Assembly: GCA_002320485.1 (NCBI GenBank)
Contig: DCKW01000100.1
Coordinates: 4,359-29,045, forward strand
Source: Micavibrio sp. UBA1664
GTDB taxonomy: Bacteria; Pseudomonadota; Alphaproteobacteria; Micavibrionales; UBA1664
Direction: 5' to 3'
Length of the DNA: 24,687 nucleotides
Shown here: one piece after another, positions 7,909 through 16,484 of the stretch
Numbering within the stretch: the stretch's first letter is position 1
How the letters are laid out: each line of letters opens with the position of its first letter
Made by a program: the position numbers and the translations under genes
The notes under the pieces: model-generated
The model's input: the letters and a program-made list of their open reading frames with translations, nothing else
What the model was told of the DNA's origin: nothing
Database searches by the model: none

Positions 7909-8414
7909 TGGCAAAAAAACTGGCTATTGCACTGTTGGTGGTCATTGCAATAATTTTCAAGGAAACAGCCGTTTTCCTTTCGTTTGGAATGATGCCGACG
8001 ATTGCGGCCTTTGCCTTGGATCGCAGTATAGGAAAAAGTAAGACTATTTGTGTCGGCACCATGAATTTTGCGGGGTGTTTTCCTTTCCTCCTCGATTTCT
8101 GGACAACATTTGGCGAACAAACAATTTCCAATGCATTCCGAATGGTTGCCGATATTCAAAACGTTATTATTATTTATTTATTAGCGGCCGGCGGATACGC
8201 GATTGATGCAGCCGTTACGGGGATTACATCCACACTTATTGTACAAAGAGCGGAAGCGCGCCTTAAAAAAATTAAAAAGGAACAGGATGCCTTGGTTGAA
8301 CGATGGGGAGAAAAAGTGACAGGCCGATATGCACTGGATGATTACGGATTTCCGGTTAAGCCTATTCCGGAAAAAACAGCCACCATTCACGATCCGGACG
8401 GATCAAAAACATAA
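7908..8414 (+). CDS. Small polytopic membrane protein paired with the pseudokinase
   Basis: A 168-aa protein that I do not recognise. Hydrophobic segments lie at about residues 4-18 and 20-37 (LAIALLVVIAIIF, then FLSFGMMPTIAAFAL), 46-66 (TICVGTMNFAGCFPFLLDFW) and 88-113 (VIIIYLLAAGGYAIDAAV). A charged, probably coiled-coil stretch follows (AEARLKKIKKEQDALVERWGEK), then a polar tail. Three or four membrane passes are likely, with the coiled coil probably in the cytoplasm. The ATG at 7908 uses the last base of the upstream stop, indicating translational coupling and possibly fixed stoichiometry with the pseudokinase-like protein. The gene ends 8 bases before the convergent glmM gene and has no obvious terminator. 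Confidence 0.75.
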   Translation: MAKKLAIALLVVIAIIFKETAVFLSFGMMPTIAAFALDRSIGKSKTICVGTMNFAGCFPFLLDFWTTFGEQTISNAFRMVADIQNVIIIYLLAAGGYAIDAAVTGITSTLIVQRAEARLKKIKKEQDALVERWGEKVTGRYALDDYGFPVKPIPEKTATIHDPDGSKT

Positions 8415-8422
8415 AATAAATT

Positions 8423-9781
8423 TTAGGCTATTTTTCGGATGGTATCGGCAATATCGGCGATAACATGCCGTACCTGCGCCTCATCATCACCTTCCGCCAT
8501 AACACGGATTAATGGCTCAGTTCCGGAAGGTCGCACCAGCACGCGCCCCGAGCCATTTAGATAGTCTTCCGATTTTTTAATGGCAGCCTGAACTTTTTCA
8601 TTATCCATCACAACAGAGGAAGCCACACCGGTAAGGCGAACATTCTCCATATGTTGGGGAACCACCTCGAAAACATGGCAAAGGCTGGCAATATCGCGTT
8701 CTGATTGTTTCATAATGGCTAAAATCTGGATCGCGGCCAATAAACCGTCGCCGGTTGTTGTATAATCCGACATGACAATATGTCCGGATTGCTCCCCGCC
8801 AAGATTGTAACCGCCCTCGCGCATGGCTTCGACGACATAACGATCCCCTACCGCGGTACGGTAAAGGTGTAAATCCATAGTATTCAAATAACGTTCGAAT
8901 CCCAAATTAGACATGACCGTGGCAACCACGCCATTATTTTTAAGCGTTTTTAGCGCCGCCATATGACGGGCAATAACGGCCATCAACTGGTCTCCATCAA
9001 TACGTTTCCCGTTTTGGTCGACCATAATCAAACGATCGGCGTCGCCGTCAAGGGCGATACCGACATCGGCGCCCTCTTCTACTACGCGTTTTTGCAATGC
9101 ATCGGTATGGGTGGCACCACATTTGTCATTAATGTTTTTCCCGTTGGGATCAACCGCCATTGCAATAACATCGGCGCCCATTTCCCACAAAACATTCGGG
9201 GCAACCTTATAAGCCGCACCATTGGCGCAATCAACGACAACTTTGATCCCGTCCAATCGAATGCGCCGCGGTAATGTTGCCTTCAAATATTCGATATACC
9301 GCCCGTCAGCACGTTCAAGACGGCGCGCACGGCCCAAATCATCGGAAGGTGCGTATTGTGATGACAAATCGGAATCCATCAATTTCTCGATTGCCAATTC
9401 CACTTCATCCGATAGCTTGAAACCGTCATAACCGAACAGCTTTATCCCGTTATCCTGATACGGATTATGCGATGCGGAAATCATCACCCCCAGATCGGCC
9501 CGCAAGGAACGCGTCAGGTTTGCAACGGCAGGGGTGGGAAGCGGTCCCAGCAGAGTGACGTCCAGGCCCATCGCCAGAAATCCCGAGGCCATCGCCTGTT
9601 CCAGCATATAACAGGATTGGCGCGTGTCCTTACCAATCACCACTTTTTTATGAGAGTTTTTTACTGCTCCGCGTAACTCAATCGCCGCGGCCATCGCACA
9701 TTTTTGCGCAATATCCGCCGTCATGGGATATTGGTTGGCCTGCCCCCTTATTCCGTCTGTGCCAAAATATTTCCGTGTCAT
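8423..9781 (-). CDS. glmM: Phosphoglucosamine mutase
   Basis: A 452-aa cytoplasmic enzyme interconverting glucosamine-6-phosphate and glucosamine-1-phosphate, feeding UDP-GlcNAc synthesis for peptidoglycan and lipopolysaccharide. The start is set at ATG 9779-9781 (MTRKYFGTDGIRG), the standard family N-terminus. An upstream in-frame codon at 9847 would add 22 residues read out of frame through the end of ftsH. Active-site motif ISASHNP has its phosphorylated serine at S104. The metal loop DGDADRL and phosphate-binding RPSGTEPLIRVM near the C-terminus are both present. ftsH ends four bases upstream, so the pair is likely co-transcribed and coupled. The order ftsH-glmM is also known from other proteobacteria. 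Confidence 0.97.
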   Translation of the reverse strand: MTRKYFGTDGIRGQANQYPMTADIAQKCAMAAAIELRGAVKNSHKKVVIGKDTRQSCYMLEQAMASGFLAMGLDVTLLGPLPTPAVANLTRSLRADLGVMISASHNPYQDNGIKLFGYDGFKLSDEVELAIEKLMDSDLSSQYAPSDDLGRARRLERADGRYIEYLKATLPRRIRLDGIKVVVDCANGAAYKVAPNVLWEMGADVIAMAVDPNGKNINDKCGATHTDALQKRVVEEGADVGIALDGDADRLIMVDQNGKRIDGDQLMAVIARHMAALKTLKNNGVVATVMSNLGFERYLNTMDLHLYRTAVGDRYVVEAMREGGYNLGGEQSGHIVMSDYTTTGDGLLAAIQILAIMKQSERDIASLCHVFEVVPQHMENVRLTGVASSVVMDNEKVQAAIKKSEDYLNGSGRVLVRPSGTEPLIRVMAEGDDEAQVRHVIADIADTIRKIA

Positions 9782-9785
9782 ACTT

Positions 9786-11798
9786 CTATTTATCCATATT
9801 CTTTTTAGCTCTTGGCTTTTTAGGCTTATCATCCTTTGGCAGGTCATCCGTCGTCGGCGTTATTTCATCCGCCGGAATCATGATTTCCTCGTCATCCAGC
9901 GATTTAGATGTTGTCGGTACGGATGAACGGGGAGCCTTCGCCGCTTTATCATCGGCAGTCGTATCATAGGAACGATCGACCTTTCCGGTTTTCAGTAATT
10001 CTTTAATTTCATCGCCAGTAAGGGTTTCATATTCCAAAAGTCCTTGCGCCAAAGCTTCTAATTCTTTTGCGTAATCGGTCAAAAGCTTTTTCGCTTTTTC
10101 ATAGCCGTCATGAACCAGACGTTTCACCTCAGCGTCAATAATATTGGCCATTTCATCAGAAACATGGTTCATGCCACCTGATGATTGGCCCAAAAAGTTC
10201 TGATCCCCCTGACCATAATCCATCATACCGACCTGATAGGACAAACCCCATTCAGTCACCATTTTACGCGCCATACGTGTCGCCATTTTAATATCGCCAC
10301 TCGCACCCGTCGTCACCATATCATCACCAAAAATCAGTTCTTCCGCCACGCGTCCGCCCATGGCCACTGCCAAGTCTGCATGCAATTTGGCGCGTGTCAC
10401 CGATAATTTATCATCTTCAGGTAAACGCATGACCATACCAAGAGCCCGCCCGCGCGGGATAATCGTTGCCTTATGAATTGGGTCGGAATGCGGCTCATGC
10501 AAGGCAACAACCGCGTGTCCCGCCTCATGATAGGCGGTCAATTTCTTTTCCTCATCCGACATGGCCAATGAACGTCGTTCAGACCCCATCATCACTTTAT
10601 CCTTAGCGTCTTCCAGTTCCTTCATCGTCACAACGCGTTTGTTACGACGTGCCGCAAGCAATGCCCCTTCATTCACGAGGTTAGCCAGATCGGCCCCTGA
10701 AAACCCGGGTGTTCCGCGTGCGATAATTTTCAGATCGACATTTTTGGCCAACGGCACATCACGCGAATGCACCTCAAGAATCCGTGTTCGTCCGTTCATA
10801 TCCGGATTGGGAATTGTCACCTGACGGTCAAAGCGGCCGGGACGCAGCAACGCAGGATCCAGAACATCCGGACGGTTCGTTGCCGCAATAATAATGACCC
10901 CTTCCGATGCCTCAAACCCGTCCATTTCAACCAGCATCTGGTTCAATGTTTGTTCGCGCTCGTCATTACCGCCGCCCATACCGGCACCGCGGTGACGTCC
11001 GACCGCATCGATTTCATCGATAAAAATAATACATGGGGCATTTTTCTTACCCTGTTCAAACATGTCACGAACACGGGACGCCCCGACACCCACAAACATT
11101 TCAACGAAATCCGAACCGGAGATAGAGAAGAACGGTACATTCGCCTCGCCCGCGACGGCACGTGCCGTCAGAGTTTTACCTGTACCCGGAGGACCAACAA
11201 GAAGTGCACCTTTCGGAATTTTTCCACCCAACCGCTGAAATTTTTTCGGATCTTTTAAAAATTCGACAATCTCTTCCAGTTCTTCTTTGGCTTCGTCAAT
11301 CCCTGCTACATCGGCAAAGGTCACGCGCTTCGTGTTTTCGTTGAGAAGGCGGGCTTTACTTTTTCCGAAATTAAACGGGTTTCCGGCGCCGCCACCGCCT
11401 TTGCCATGCATCTGGCGCATGAAAAATATCCAAACACCGATCAACAGCAACATCGGGAACCAAGATAATAGAATGCCAACGAGACTTAATTCGTTTTGGT
11501 CGTCCTCAGCTTTGATTTCAACGTCTGTGCCCGACAGCCGTTCGACAATATTTTCGCCCGCCGGCATAAATGTTTTGAATGCCGTGCCATCAGACATTTT
11601 TCCTGTGACATTTTGGCCTTTAAGCAGGATATTTTCCACCATACCGCTTTGCGCATTATTCATAAATTCGGTGTAGGACAGCGATACAGGCTGTTGACCG
11701 AATCCGGCCTGATTGCCTTGCATAAAACTGTTATAGAAAAAAATAAGCAGTGCCCCGATGGCGACCCATGTCAAAATATTGCGGGTTGTTTGATTCAT
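9786..11798 (-). CDS. ftsH: ATP-dependent zinc metalloprotease FtsH
   Basis: A 670-aa inner-membrane AAA+ protease that degrades damaged membrane proteins and short-lived regulators, working as a hexamer. Two transmembrane helices lie at about 7-23 and 106-127, with the periplasmic domain between. The AAA domain has Walker A GPPGTGKT (202-209), Walker B IIFIDE (257-262) and the second region of homology ATNRPDVLDPALLRPGRFDR (306-325). The zinc site HEAGH is at 424-428. The C-terminus carries a charged, Asp/Lys/Pro-rich tail of about 50 residues, making it slightly longer than E. coli FtsH (about 644). The ATG follows AGGAAA by 8 bases. tilS ends 32 bases upstream and glmM starts 4 bases downstream. 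Confidence 0.98.
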   Translation of the reverse strand: MNQTTRNILTWVAIGALLIFFYNSFMQGNQAGFGQQPVSLSYTEFMNNAQSGMVENILLKGQNVTGKMSDGTAFKTFMPAGENIVERLSGTDVEIKAEDDQNELSLVGILLSWFPMLLLIGVWIFFMRQMHGKGGGGAGNPFNFGKSKARLLNENTKRVTFADVAGIDEAKEELEEIVEFLKDPKKFQRLGGKIPKGALLVGPPGTGKTLTARAVAGEANVPFFSISGSDFVEMFVGVGASRVRDMFEQGKKNAPCIIFIDEIDAVGRHRGAGMGGGNDEREQTLNQMLVEMDGFEASEGVIIIAATNRPDVLDPALLRPGRFDRQVTIPNPDMNGRTRILEVHSRDVPLAKNVDLKIIARGTPGFSGADLANLVNEGALLAARRNKRVVTMKELEDAKDKVMMGSERRSLAMSDEEKKLTAYHEAGHAVVALHEPHSDPIHKATIIPRGRALGMVMRLPEDDKLSVTRAKLHADLAVAMGGRVAEELIFGDDMVTTGASGDIKMATRMARKMVTEWGLSYQVGMMDYGQGDQNFLGQSSGGMNHVSDEMANIIDAEVKRLVHDGYEKAKKLLTDYAKELEALAQGLLEYETLTGDEIKELLKTGKVDRSYDTTADDKAAKAPRSSVPTTSKSLDDEEIMIPADEITPTTDDLPKDDKPKKPRAKKNMDK

Positions 11799-11830
11799 TA
11801 ATTTTTCCTGTTTGATTAATTATAGGAATA

Positions 11831-12766
11831 TTAGGCCGTAGTCCGCTTAATTTCAAGGGTGTTTCCGTCTTTTGACAGCGATAAAATACACCCGTAAAGC
11901 GTTGCGGATTGGCCTGCCTTCAACCCTGTTACAATGTCCTCGACCCGTTCAAGTTTCGGCGGATAAGGACGGGTGGTTCCGCCATAATGAATTAATAGCT
12001 TTTGTAATACGCGGATTTGAATATCCAACGGCTGTCGGGTAATCTTTTTCCAATTGTAACCGTTAGGCAATTGTGCGTCGTTGTAAACATTTTCGGCGAT
12101 ATCATCCAAAGCCTGCCTGCCGCGACGCAGGCGTTCCAATGTTTTGGCGAATCGCTTTGTATCCAGGCCTTCCTGCGCCAACGTCTGGCGTAAGCGCGGA
12201 CGGGCATAATTTTCATTTATATTGGTTGGGTCTTCGATCCATTCCAGATTATGATGGCGGCAATACTCAATCAAATCATCATGCCCCATTTGCAATAAAG
12301 GGCGATAAAGCCTGATAGTATCCCGTGTGCGCCATTCCTCCATCCCGGCAAGACCGTCCAACCCCGACCCTTTGGCAAGTCGAAACAAGAAAGTCTCCAA
12401 TTGATCATTGGCATGATGCGCAATTGCCAATGTTTTTATATTATGATGCTGACAATACGCTGTCATTAAATCATATCGAGCCTCCCGTGCCTTTTCCATG
12501 ATTGCCATATCCGGTTTTACATCGAAATCCCATAGTAAAATATGATGAATAGAGTTAGGAAAATTTATAACGCATTGCCTCACCCATTCTGCTTCCCGAG
12601 CTGAATCGGGCCGCAAATTATGATTTACGGTCAAAAGGTGAATTGTGCGACCATTTAGCGAGCCCCATGTGCACATCATATGGGCCAACGCCATTGAATC
12701 GCCCCCGCCTGAAAGTGCGACGGCAATGTTTTTTTCTTCGGATGGGATTTCAAATTCCATTATCAT
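11831..12766 (-). CDS. tilS: tRNA(Ile)-lysidine synthase
   Basis: A 311-aa enzyme that adds lysine to C34 of tRNA-Ile(CAU), switching it from AUG to AUA decoding. The N-type PP-loop SGGGDS is at residues 19-24. Other family blocks are LLTVNHNLRPDS, AHHANDQLETFLFRLAKGSGLDGLAGM and LEWIEDPTNINENYARPRLR. It lacks the long C-terminal domains of E. coli TilS (432 aa), resembling the shorter forms. Start choice is between ATG 12766 and ATG 12760, two codons apart; 12766 follows an AGG closely. It lies in the conserved pal-cpoB-tilS-ftsH order, 52 bases after cpoB. Confidence 0.93.
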   Translation of the reverse strand: MIMEFEIPSEEKNIAVALSGGGDSMALAHMMCTWGSLNGRTIHLLTVNHNLRPDSAREAEWVRQCVINFPNSIHHILLWDFDVKPDMAIMEKAREARYDLMTAYCQHHNIKTLAIAHHANDQLETFLFRLAKGSGLDGLAGMEEWRTRDTIRLYRPLLQMGHDDLIEYCRHHNLEWIEDPTNINENYARPRLRQTLAQEGLDTKRFAKTLERLRRGRQALDDIAENVYNDAQLPNGYNWKKITRQPLDIQIRVLQKLLIHYGGTTRPYPPKLERVEDIVTGLKAGQSATLYGCILSLSKDGNTLEIKRTTA

Positions 12767-12818
12767 TGTAGGCGCCTATCCCTGCACTGCGTTTTGAGCC
12801 CGCAATGAATGGGATATT

Positions 12819-13670
12819 CTAATTACATCCGTATGCTTGTTGTTCTTCTGCTGTTTTGGTTTTAACGGCTGAAGACGCATTAGGGAATCTGTTCGTGAGT
12901 TCTGTTAACGTCAGGCATGCCTCTTGCGTCATATTTTGACCGTTTAAAGACATCGCAAGTTTCAACAATGTATCCGGCGCCTTTTGTCCGTCCGGATGAT
13001 CTTTGAAAGCACGGGCAAACGCGCGTGAGGCATCCTGATATTCGCCACGGGCATAATAGGTTTCACCCAACCAGTATTTGGCATTGGCAACCAATGTGTC
13101 ATCGGGATAATTATTAATGAAATCCTGAAATTTGATTTGTGCGGTGGAGTAATCATTGCGCTGTAAATAGGAAAACGCTTCATCATACATACCGGCCGCG
13201 GTTGTGGCCTGATTGTTCAACGTTCCGAGTTGATATGGCTCACTACTTCCGCCATTGGATAATGATGTCGGCTCGCCCCCCGTCTGAGGGGCGTTTGGCG
13301 CAATGCCACTATTAGCCGATCCGGAATCATTCTGATATGTATTGTTCATACTATTATTACTAGCCGCCGCGGATTCCGATAATTGACGCAAGCGGTAACT
13401 ATTTTCCTCAACCATACCCGTTAACCGGCGAAGACTTTCTTCAAGCTGGTTCAGGCGAACCTCGACTTGTGCCGATTGTCGTGAATCTGTTTGTGTCGCA
13501 ATTTGCGGGGGCGGGACATCACCTTTAAAGACAGAGCGGCTTAAGGTTTGCATTTCCCGCTCTATTCTGTCCAGACGGGCATTTACCGCACTATTGTTTT
13601 GTTGAGCAGCAACAGGGGTCGCTACAAGTAACGCCCCTATTACAGATAAAGTTATTAATCGTGAACGCAT
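12819..13670 (-). CDS. cpoB: Cell division coordinator CpoB (YbgF)
   Basis: A 283-aa periplasmic protein of the Tol-Pal system, which in E. coli couples outer-membrane constriction to septal peptidoglycan synthesis by PBP1B. The signal peptide is about residues 1-22 (LITLSVIGALLVATPVAAQ). A trimerising coiled coil follows (ARLDRIEREMQTLSRS and VEVRLNQLEESLRRL), then a Ser/Asn/Gly-rich linker (about 100-155). The C-terminal domain has TPR repeats (AGMYDEAFSYLQRNDY, KYWLGETYYARGEYQDASRAF). The gene starts 11 bases after the pal stop, so the two are surely co-transcribed. Confidence 0.95.
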   Translation of the reverse strand: MRSRLITLSVIGALLVATPVAAQQNNSAVNARLDRIEREMQTLSRSVFKGDVPPPQIATQTDSRQSAQVEVRLNQLEESLRRLTGMVEENSYRLRQLSESAAASNNSMNNTYQNDSGSANSGIAPNAPQTGGEPTSLSNGGSSEPYQLGTLNNQATTAAGMYDEAFSYLQRNDYSTAQIKFQDFINNYPDDTLVANAKYWLGETYYARGEYQDASRAFARAFKDHPDGQKAPDTLLKLAMSLNGQNMTQEACLTLTELTNRFPNASSAVKTKTAEEQQAYGCN

Positions 13671-13681
13671 CGGTCTCTAAA

Positions 13682-14224
13682 TTATTGTACTACTGTTACA
13701 GCACGACGGTTTTTCGCCCAGCTCTCGGAATTAGAACCAACCATTTCAGGACGCTCTTTACCGTAAGAGATTGTCGAAACACGACGTGGATCAACACCTA
13801 GAGAAACCAAATAGTTTTTCGCGGCTGTCGCACGACGCTCACCCAAGGCAAGGTTGTATTCACGTGTTCCACGCTCATCGGCATGACCTTCGACAACAAC
13901 GTTAACAGAAGGATATTGGTTCAACCATTGTGCCTGAAGCTCAAGTTGTGACGTTGCTTCCGGTGTCAGTGAGAAACTGTCATACGCAAAAAATACGCGA
14001 TCACCCACGTTTACAGCCAAATCTTCCTGAGAACCAGGTGTGGCATTGCCGTAGTTCATTCCGCTTGCGTCATAGCCATCCACAGGGGCACCTGGCACAG
14101 ACTGGTCATAACCGGCCTCATTAGGGAAAAGTTCATCACCATAAGGCTTTAGCTCTTCATCGGAAGAACATGCCGCCAAGGATAGTGAAAGGGCTGCAAC
14201 AGCCACAAGAAGATTAACACGCAT
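13682..14224 (-). CDS. pal: Peptidoglycan-associated lipoprotein Pal
   Basis: A 180-aa outer-membrane lipoprotein that anchors the outer membrane to peptidoglycan and recycles through TolB during constriction. The lipobox LAAC puts the lipidated cysteine at C19. A flexible Gly/Pro/Asp-rich linker (20-75) follows, then an OmpA-like domain with the diaminopimelate-binding segment VEGHADERGTREYNLALGERRA. The ATG at 14224 follows AAGGAG by 8 bases. cpoB follows 11 bases downstream. Unusually, no tolB or other tol gene lies upstream; the next gene is a SirB1-like protein. Confidence 0.96.
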   Translation of the reverse strand: MRVNLLVAVAALSLSLAACSSDEELKPYGDELFPNEAGYDQSVPGAPVDGYDASGMNYGNATPGSQEDLAVNVGDRVFFAYDSFSLTPEATSQLELQAQWLNQYPSVNVVVEGHADERGTREYNLALGERRATAAKNYLVSLGVDPRRVSTISYGKERPEMVGSNSESWAKNRRAVTVVQ

Positions 14225-14392
14225 TTATATGACTCCTTTGTTAAATATTTGTTAACAAACTGAGGATGGTACAAATATGTTCCCTAATCAAGTGAAATTA
14301 TAAGGCTTTTTTGCGGCAAAAACCTTTATGAGACAGACAGGATGACGGTTTCCGCCATATTTAATCACTCTGTTAAATATGTTGATTATTTT

Positions 14393-15250
14393 TTAATTTA
14401 ACAAGTTTTGTAATTCACGCAAAAACGCTGCGGCCTCAGCTTTATCCTGCGGGCTTTTTACCCTTTCCAGATAATATTTGGCAGAATCAATTGCAGCCTT
14501 TGTCTGGCCGATTCGTGCATATAAAACAGCCTTATCGAGGATAAGCCTTAGATCCTCGGGTGCAACCAGCGTCATACGCTGCACCACTTCAAGCGCTTCG
14601 TCATATTTTTCGGCATCGATCAGGCGATATTTAATATTATTTTGATATCGGAGCAAAATGTCCCGATTCGTGCAAGGGGCATAATGATCCGCCGAAAGTT
14701 CGGCCCTCTCTCCGATGGTCCGTTTCAGAATATCACGAAGATCCTTTGCGCCCATATCCGTAAATTCATTATAGGGGTCTAGCAAAAGTCGTTGCCCATC
14801 ATGGTCAAGCCGCATCAGAAAATGGCCGGGAAAATTAACCCCTTTTGCGTGCCATCCTGCCGAACGTGCCAGCGAAATGGCAATAATACATAAGGAAATT
14901 TGCAATCCCCGCTTCCGATCAATCACTGTAAAGAGATTGATGTTATCAAAATCGTCATATGTCTCGTCATCGGAGCGGTAGCCTTCGCCTGCCATGGTGT
15001 TTGCCAAGGCTTCTGATTGTACGGTCACATCATCACTGTTTCGTTGCGAACATAAAGCCTCAAAATCATTCGATAATGTTTTATGCATTTTTTGGAAATA
15101 GTGACGATATAGCGCAATATCCGTTTGCGGTTTATCGAGGAGGGAGAACGCCAGCGCACATTCAAATATATCGATTTCTTCATCTGCCAATGTTCCCGCT
15201 TGTTGCAAATAAAGGGAAGCATCGACATCAGAAAGAAACGGATCTGTCAT
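14393..15250 (-). CDS. SirB1-like transglutaminase-fold protein with TPR repeats
   Basis: A 285-aa cytoplasmic protein matching the SirB1/Transglut_core2 family. The core is DRKRGLQISLCIIAISLARSAGWHAKGVNFPGHFLMRL, then LLLDPYN. H143 (PGHF) and D158 (LDPYN) fit the family signature, and C121 could complete a Cys-His-Asp triad, though many SirB1 proteins are not shown to be enzymes. Residues 205-285 hold TPR-like helices (YRLIDAEKYDEALEVVQRM, AVLYARIGQTKAAIDSAKYYL). Molecular function is unknown for most members. It starts 9 bases after the BON lipoprotein stop with AGGA overlapping that stop, so it is the fourth gene of the rsmI-yraN-BON-SirB1 unit. Confidence 0.85.
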   Translation of the reverse strand: MTDPFLSDVDASLYLQQAGTLADEEIDIFECALAFSLLDKPQTDIALYRHYFQKMHKTLSNDFEALCSQRNSDDVTVQSEALANTMAGEGYRSDDETYDDFDNINLFTVIDRKRGLQISLCIIAISLARSAGWHAKGVNFPGHFLMRLDHDGQRLLLDPYNEFTDMGAKDLRDILKRTIGERAELSADHYAPCTNRDILLRYQNNIKYRLIDAEKYDEALEVVQRMTLVAPEDLRLILDKAVLYARIGQTKAAIDSAKYYLERVKSPQDKAEAAAFLRELQNLLN

Positions 15251-15259
15251 TCAGCAATC

Positions 15260-16123
15260 CTAGTAAAGCGGCTCGCTATAAACTTCATTGGAACGGGGTG
15301 GGGTCGGCGTATTATCATAACCGCCGCCAATATAATCGTTATTATCGTACCCACCGCTATAGTCCGACCCATATCCATTATTATCATAGGAGTAATTGGC
15401 ATCCATTCCATAAGGATCACTTGGTGCAACCGGTGTGCCGTATTGAGTGTTATTGGATGGCGCCACCGGTCTGACGGTCGCCGTTGCCGCAACCCCTTGC
15501 GGGTTGTTTACTGATGCGTTTGCCGTTCCTGCGACCGGCTCACCGGCAAGCTTCACATAAGACACGACCTGTTTCACATAGTTTGTATTGCGGGCATGGG
15601 AAACCACTTTATTCAACTCCCGTTGATCCTGCGCAATCCCCATCAGATAGACGGTTCCTTGCACTGCATCAATCGAATAGTTAATTGACTGGACATCGCG
15701 ATCAAATATCAATTTTGTTCTTAAGTTTCCTGCAATCCACGTATCACGGGCAAAGCCAGTGATCCCGTCACTATTTTCAACACGAACCTCGTTAATAACC
15801 TGCACAACCCCCTTCGGTTGCCATGCCAGACGAATGGCCTCAACGCGCTGATCAGGATCCTGCACAACCCCCGTTACCAGAACACGGCCTTGTTCGACAG
15901 TCGTGCTTAACTTTCGGAAGGCTTCAAAATCATATTTCAGCCATAAATCGTTAATCTCAAGCTTAATGCGGGCATCGGTTGTCGATTGTGACAAACCGCC
16001 TTCACGTGCGGCGGCAATACCGCCGACTGCACCGGCACCGGTTGCCAGCCCGAGAGCCGTGCATGCGTTCAAACTGAAAAGAGCGACGATTAAACCGAGG
16101 AAAGGAAGCGTTTTAGAATGCAT
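15260..16123 (-). CDS. BON-domain lipoprotein, DolP-like
   Basis: A 287-aa lipoprotein: signal peptide with lipobox LNAC (C21), then two BON domains at about residues 48-120 (ARIKLEINDLWLKYDF, GRVLVTGVVQDPDQRVEAI) and 125-195 (GNLRTKLIFDRDVQSINYSI, GTVYLMGIAQDQRELNKVV). The tail from about 235 is Tyr/Gly/Asn/Asp-rich and probably disordered. Two BON domains on a lipoprotein is the layout of E. coli DolP (YraP), an outer-membrane protein that supports BAM function and membrane integrity. The yraN/rsmI neighbourhood matches DolP context. The ATG lies inside the yraN 3' end (11-base overlap). The length exceeds DolP (191 aa) because of the tail. Confidence 0.9.
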   Translation of the reverse strand: MHSKTLPFLGLIVALFSLNACTALGLATGAGAVGGIAAAREGGLSQSTTDARIKLEINDLWLKYDFEAFRKLSTTVEQGRVLVTGVVQDPDQRVEAIRLAWQPKGVVQVINEVRVENSDGITGFARDTWIAGNLRTKLIFDRDVQSINYSIDAVQGTVYLMGIAQDQRELNKVVSHARNTNYVKQVVSYVKLAGEPVAGTANASVNNPQGVAATATVRPVAPSNNTQYGTPVAPSDPYGMDANYSYDNNGYGSDYSGGYDNNDYIGGGYDNTPTPPRSNEVYSEPLY

Positions 16124-16484
16124 TGTCTATATGCCTTATTGAAAAATTTTTTGTTATACCAATCACATCAAATCTGATTTCCTGCCCGACGTTAAGTGAT
16201 TCTTTTGATTTTTTGAAATTTAAATAATGTTCGGCGGCCCTGCGAATTCTTTTTTGAGCCTGCGGCACGACCGCAGTTAAGGCTTTTTCCTCGTCCTGCC
16301 TGTATTTTACCTCTACAAATATAATTGTATTTCGTTTTCGGGCGACAATATCAATTTCACCGACTTTTGTTTTATAGCGAAATTCCGAAATACGGTAGCC
16401 TTTCACTAGCAGATAAACAGCCGCGTAATATTCCGCCCATTTGCCGCGATTATAATGTGTTGTTTTGCTTGATATCCAGCGCAC
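16113..16484 (-). CDS. yraN: YraN / UPF0102 family endonuclease-like protein
   Basis: A 123-aa protein of the UPF0102 family with a restriction-endonuclease-like fold. The family signature is NRGKWAEYYAAVYLLVKGY, then VGEIDIVARKRNTIIFVEVKYR, which carries the D...ExK nuclease-type residues. Function is not firmly known; a role in DNA processing is proposed from the fold. The start is a GTG at 16482-16484, lying 35 bases inside the end of rsmI, because the NRGKWAE block begins at residue 12 and no later start fits. AAGGA lies about 12 bases upstream. Its stop overlaps the BON lipoprotein start, so the unit is tightly coupled. Confidence 0.92.
   Translation of the reverse strand: MRWISSKTTHYNRGKWAEYYAAVYLLVKGYRISEFRYKTKVGEIDIVARKRNTIIFVEVKYRQDEEKALTAVVPQAQKRIRRAAEHYLNFKKSKESLNVGQEIRFDVIGITKNFSIRHIDNAF

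Noticed and set aside
9782..9847. Upstream start for glmM adding 22 residues
   Set aside because: The extension is ftsH coding sequence in another frame; MTRKYFGTDGIRG is the standard GlmM N-terminus.
12769..12778. Palindrome TAGGCGCCTA just before the tilS start
   Set aside because: Ten bases is short for a regulatory claim, no loop is possible for a hairpin, and it may only reflect the AGG ribosome site.
14302..14326. AAGGCTTTTTT/CAAAAACCTT inverted repeat upstream of pal
   Set aside because: The arms leave almost no loop, there is no T tail in the right direction, and the TATAAT beside it (14297-14302) lacks a -35 box; I could not call it a terminator or promoter.
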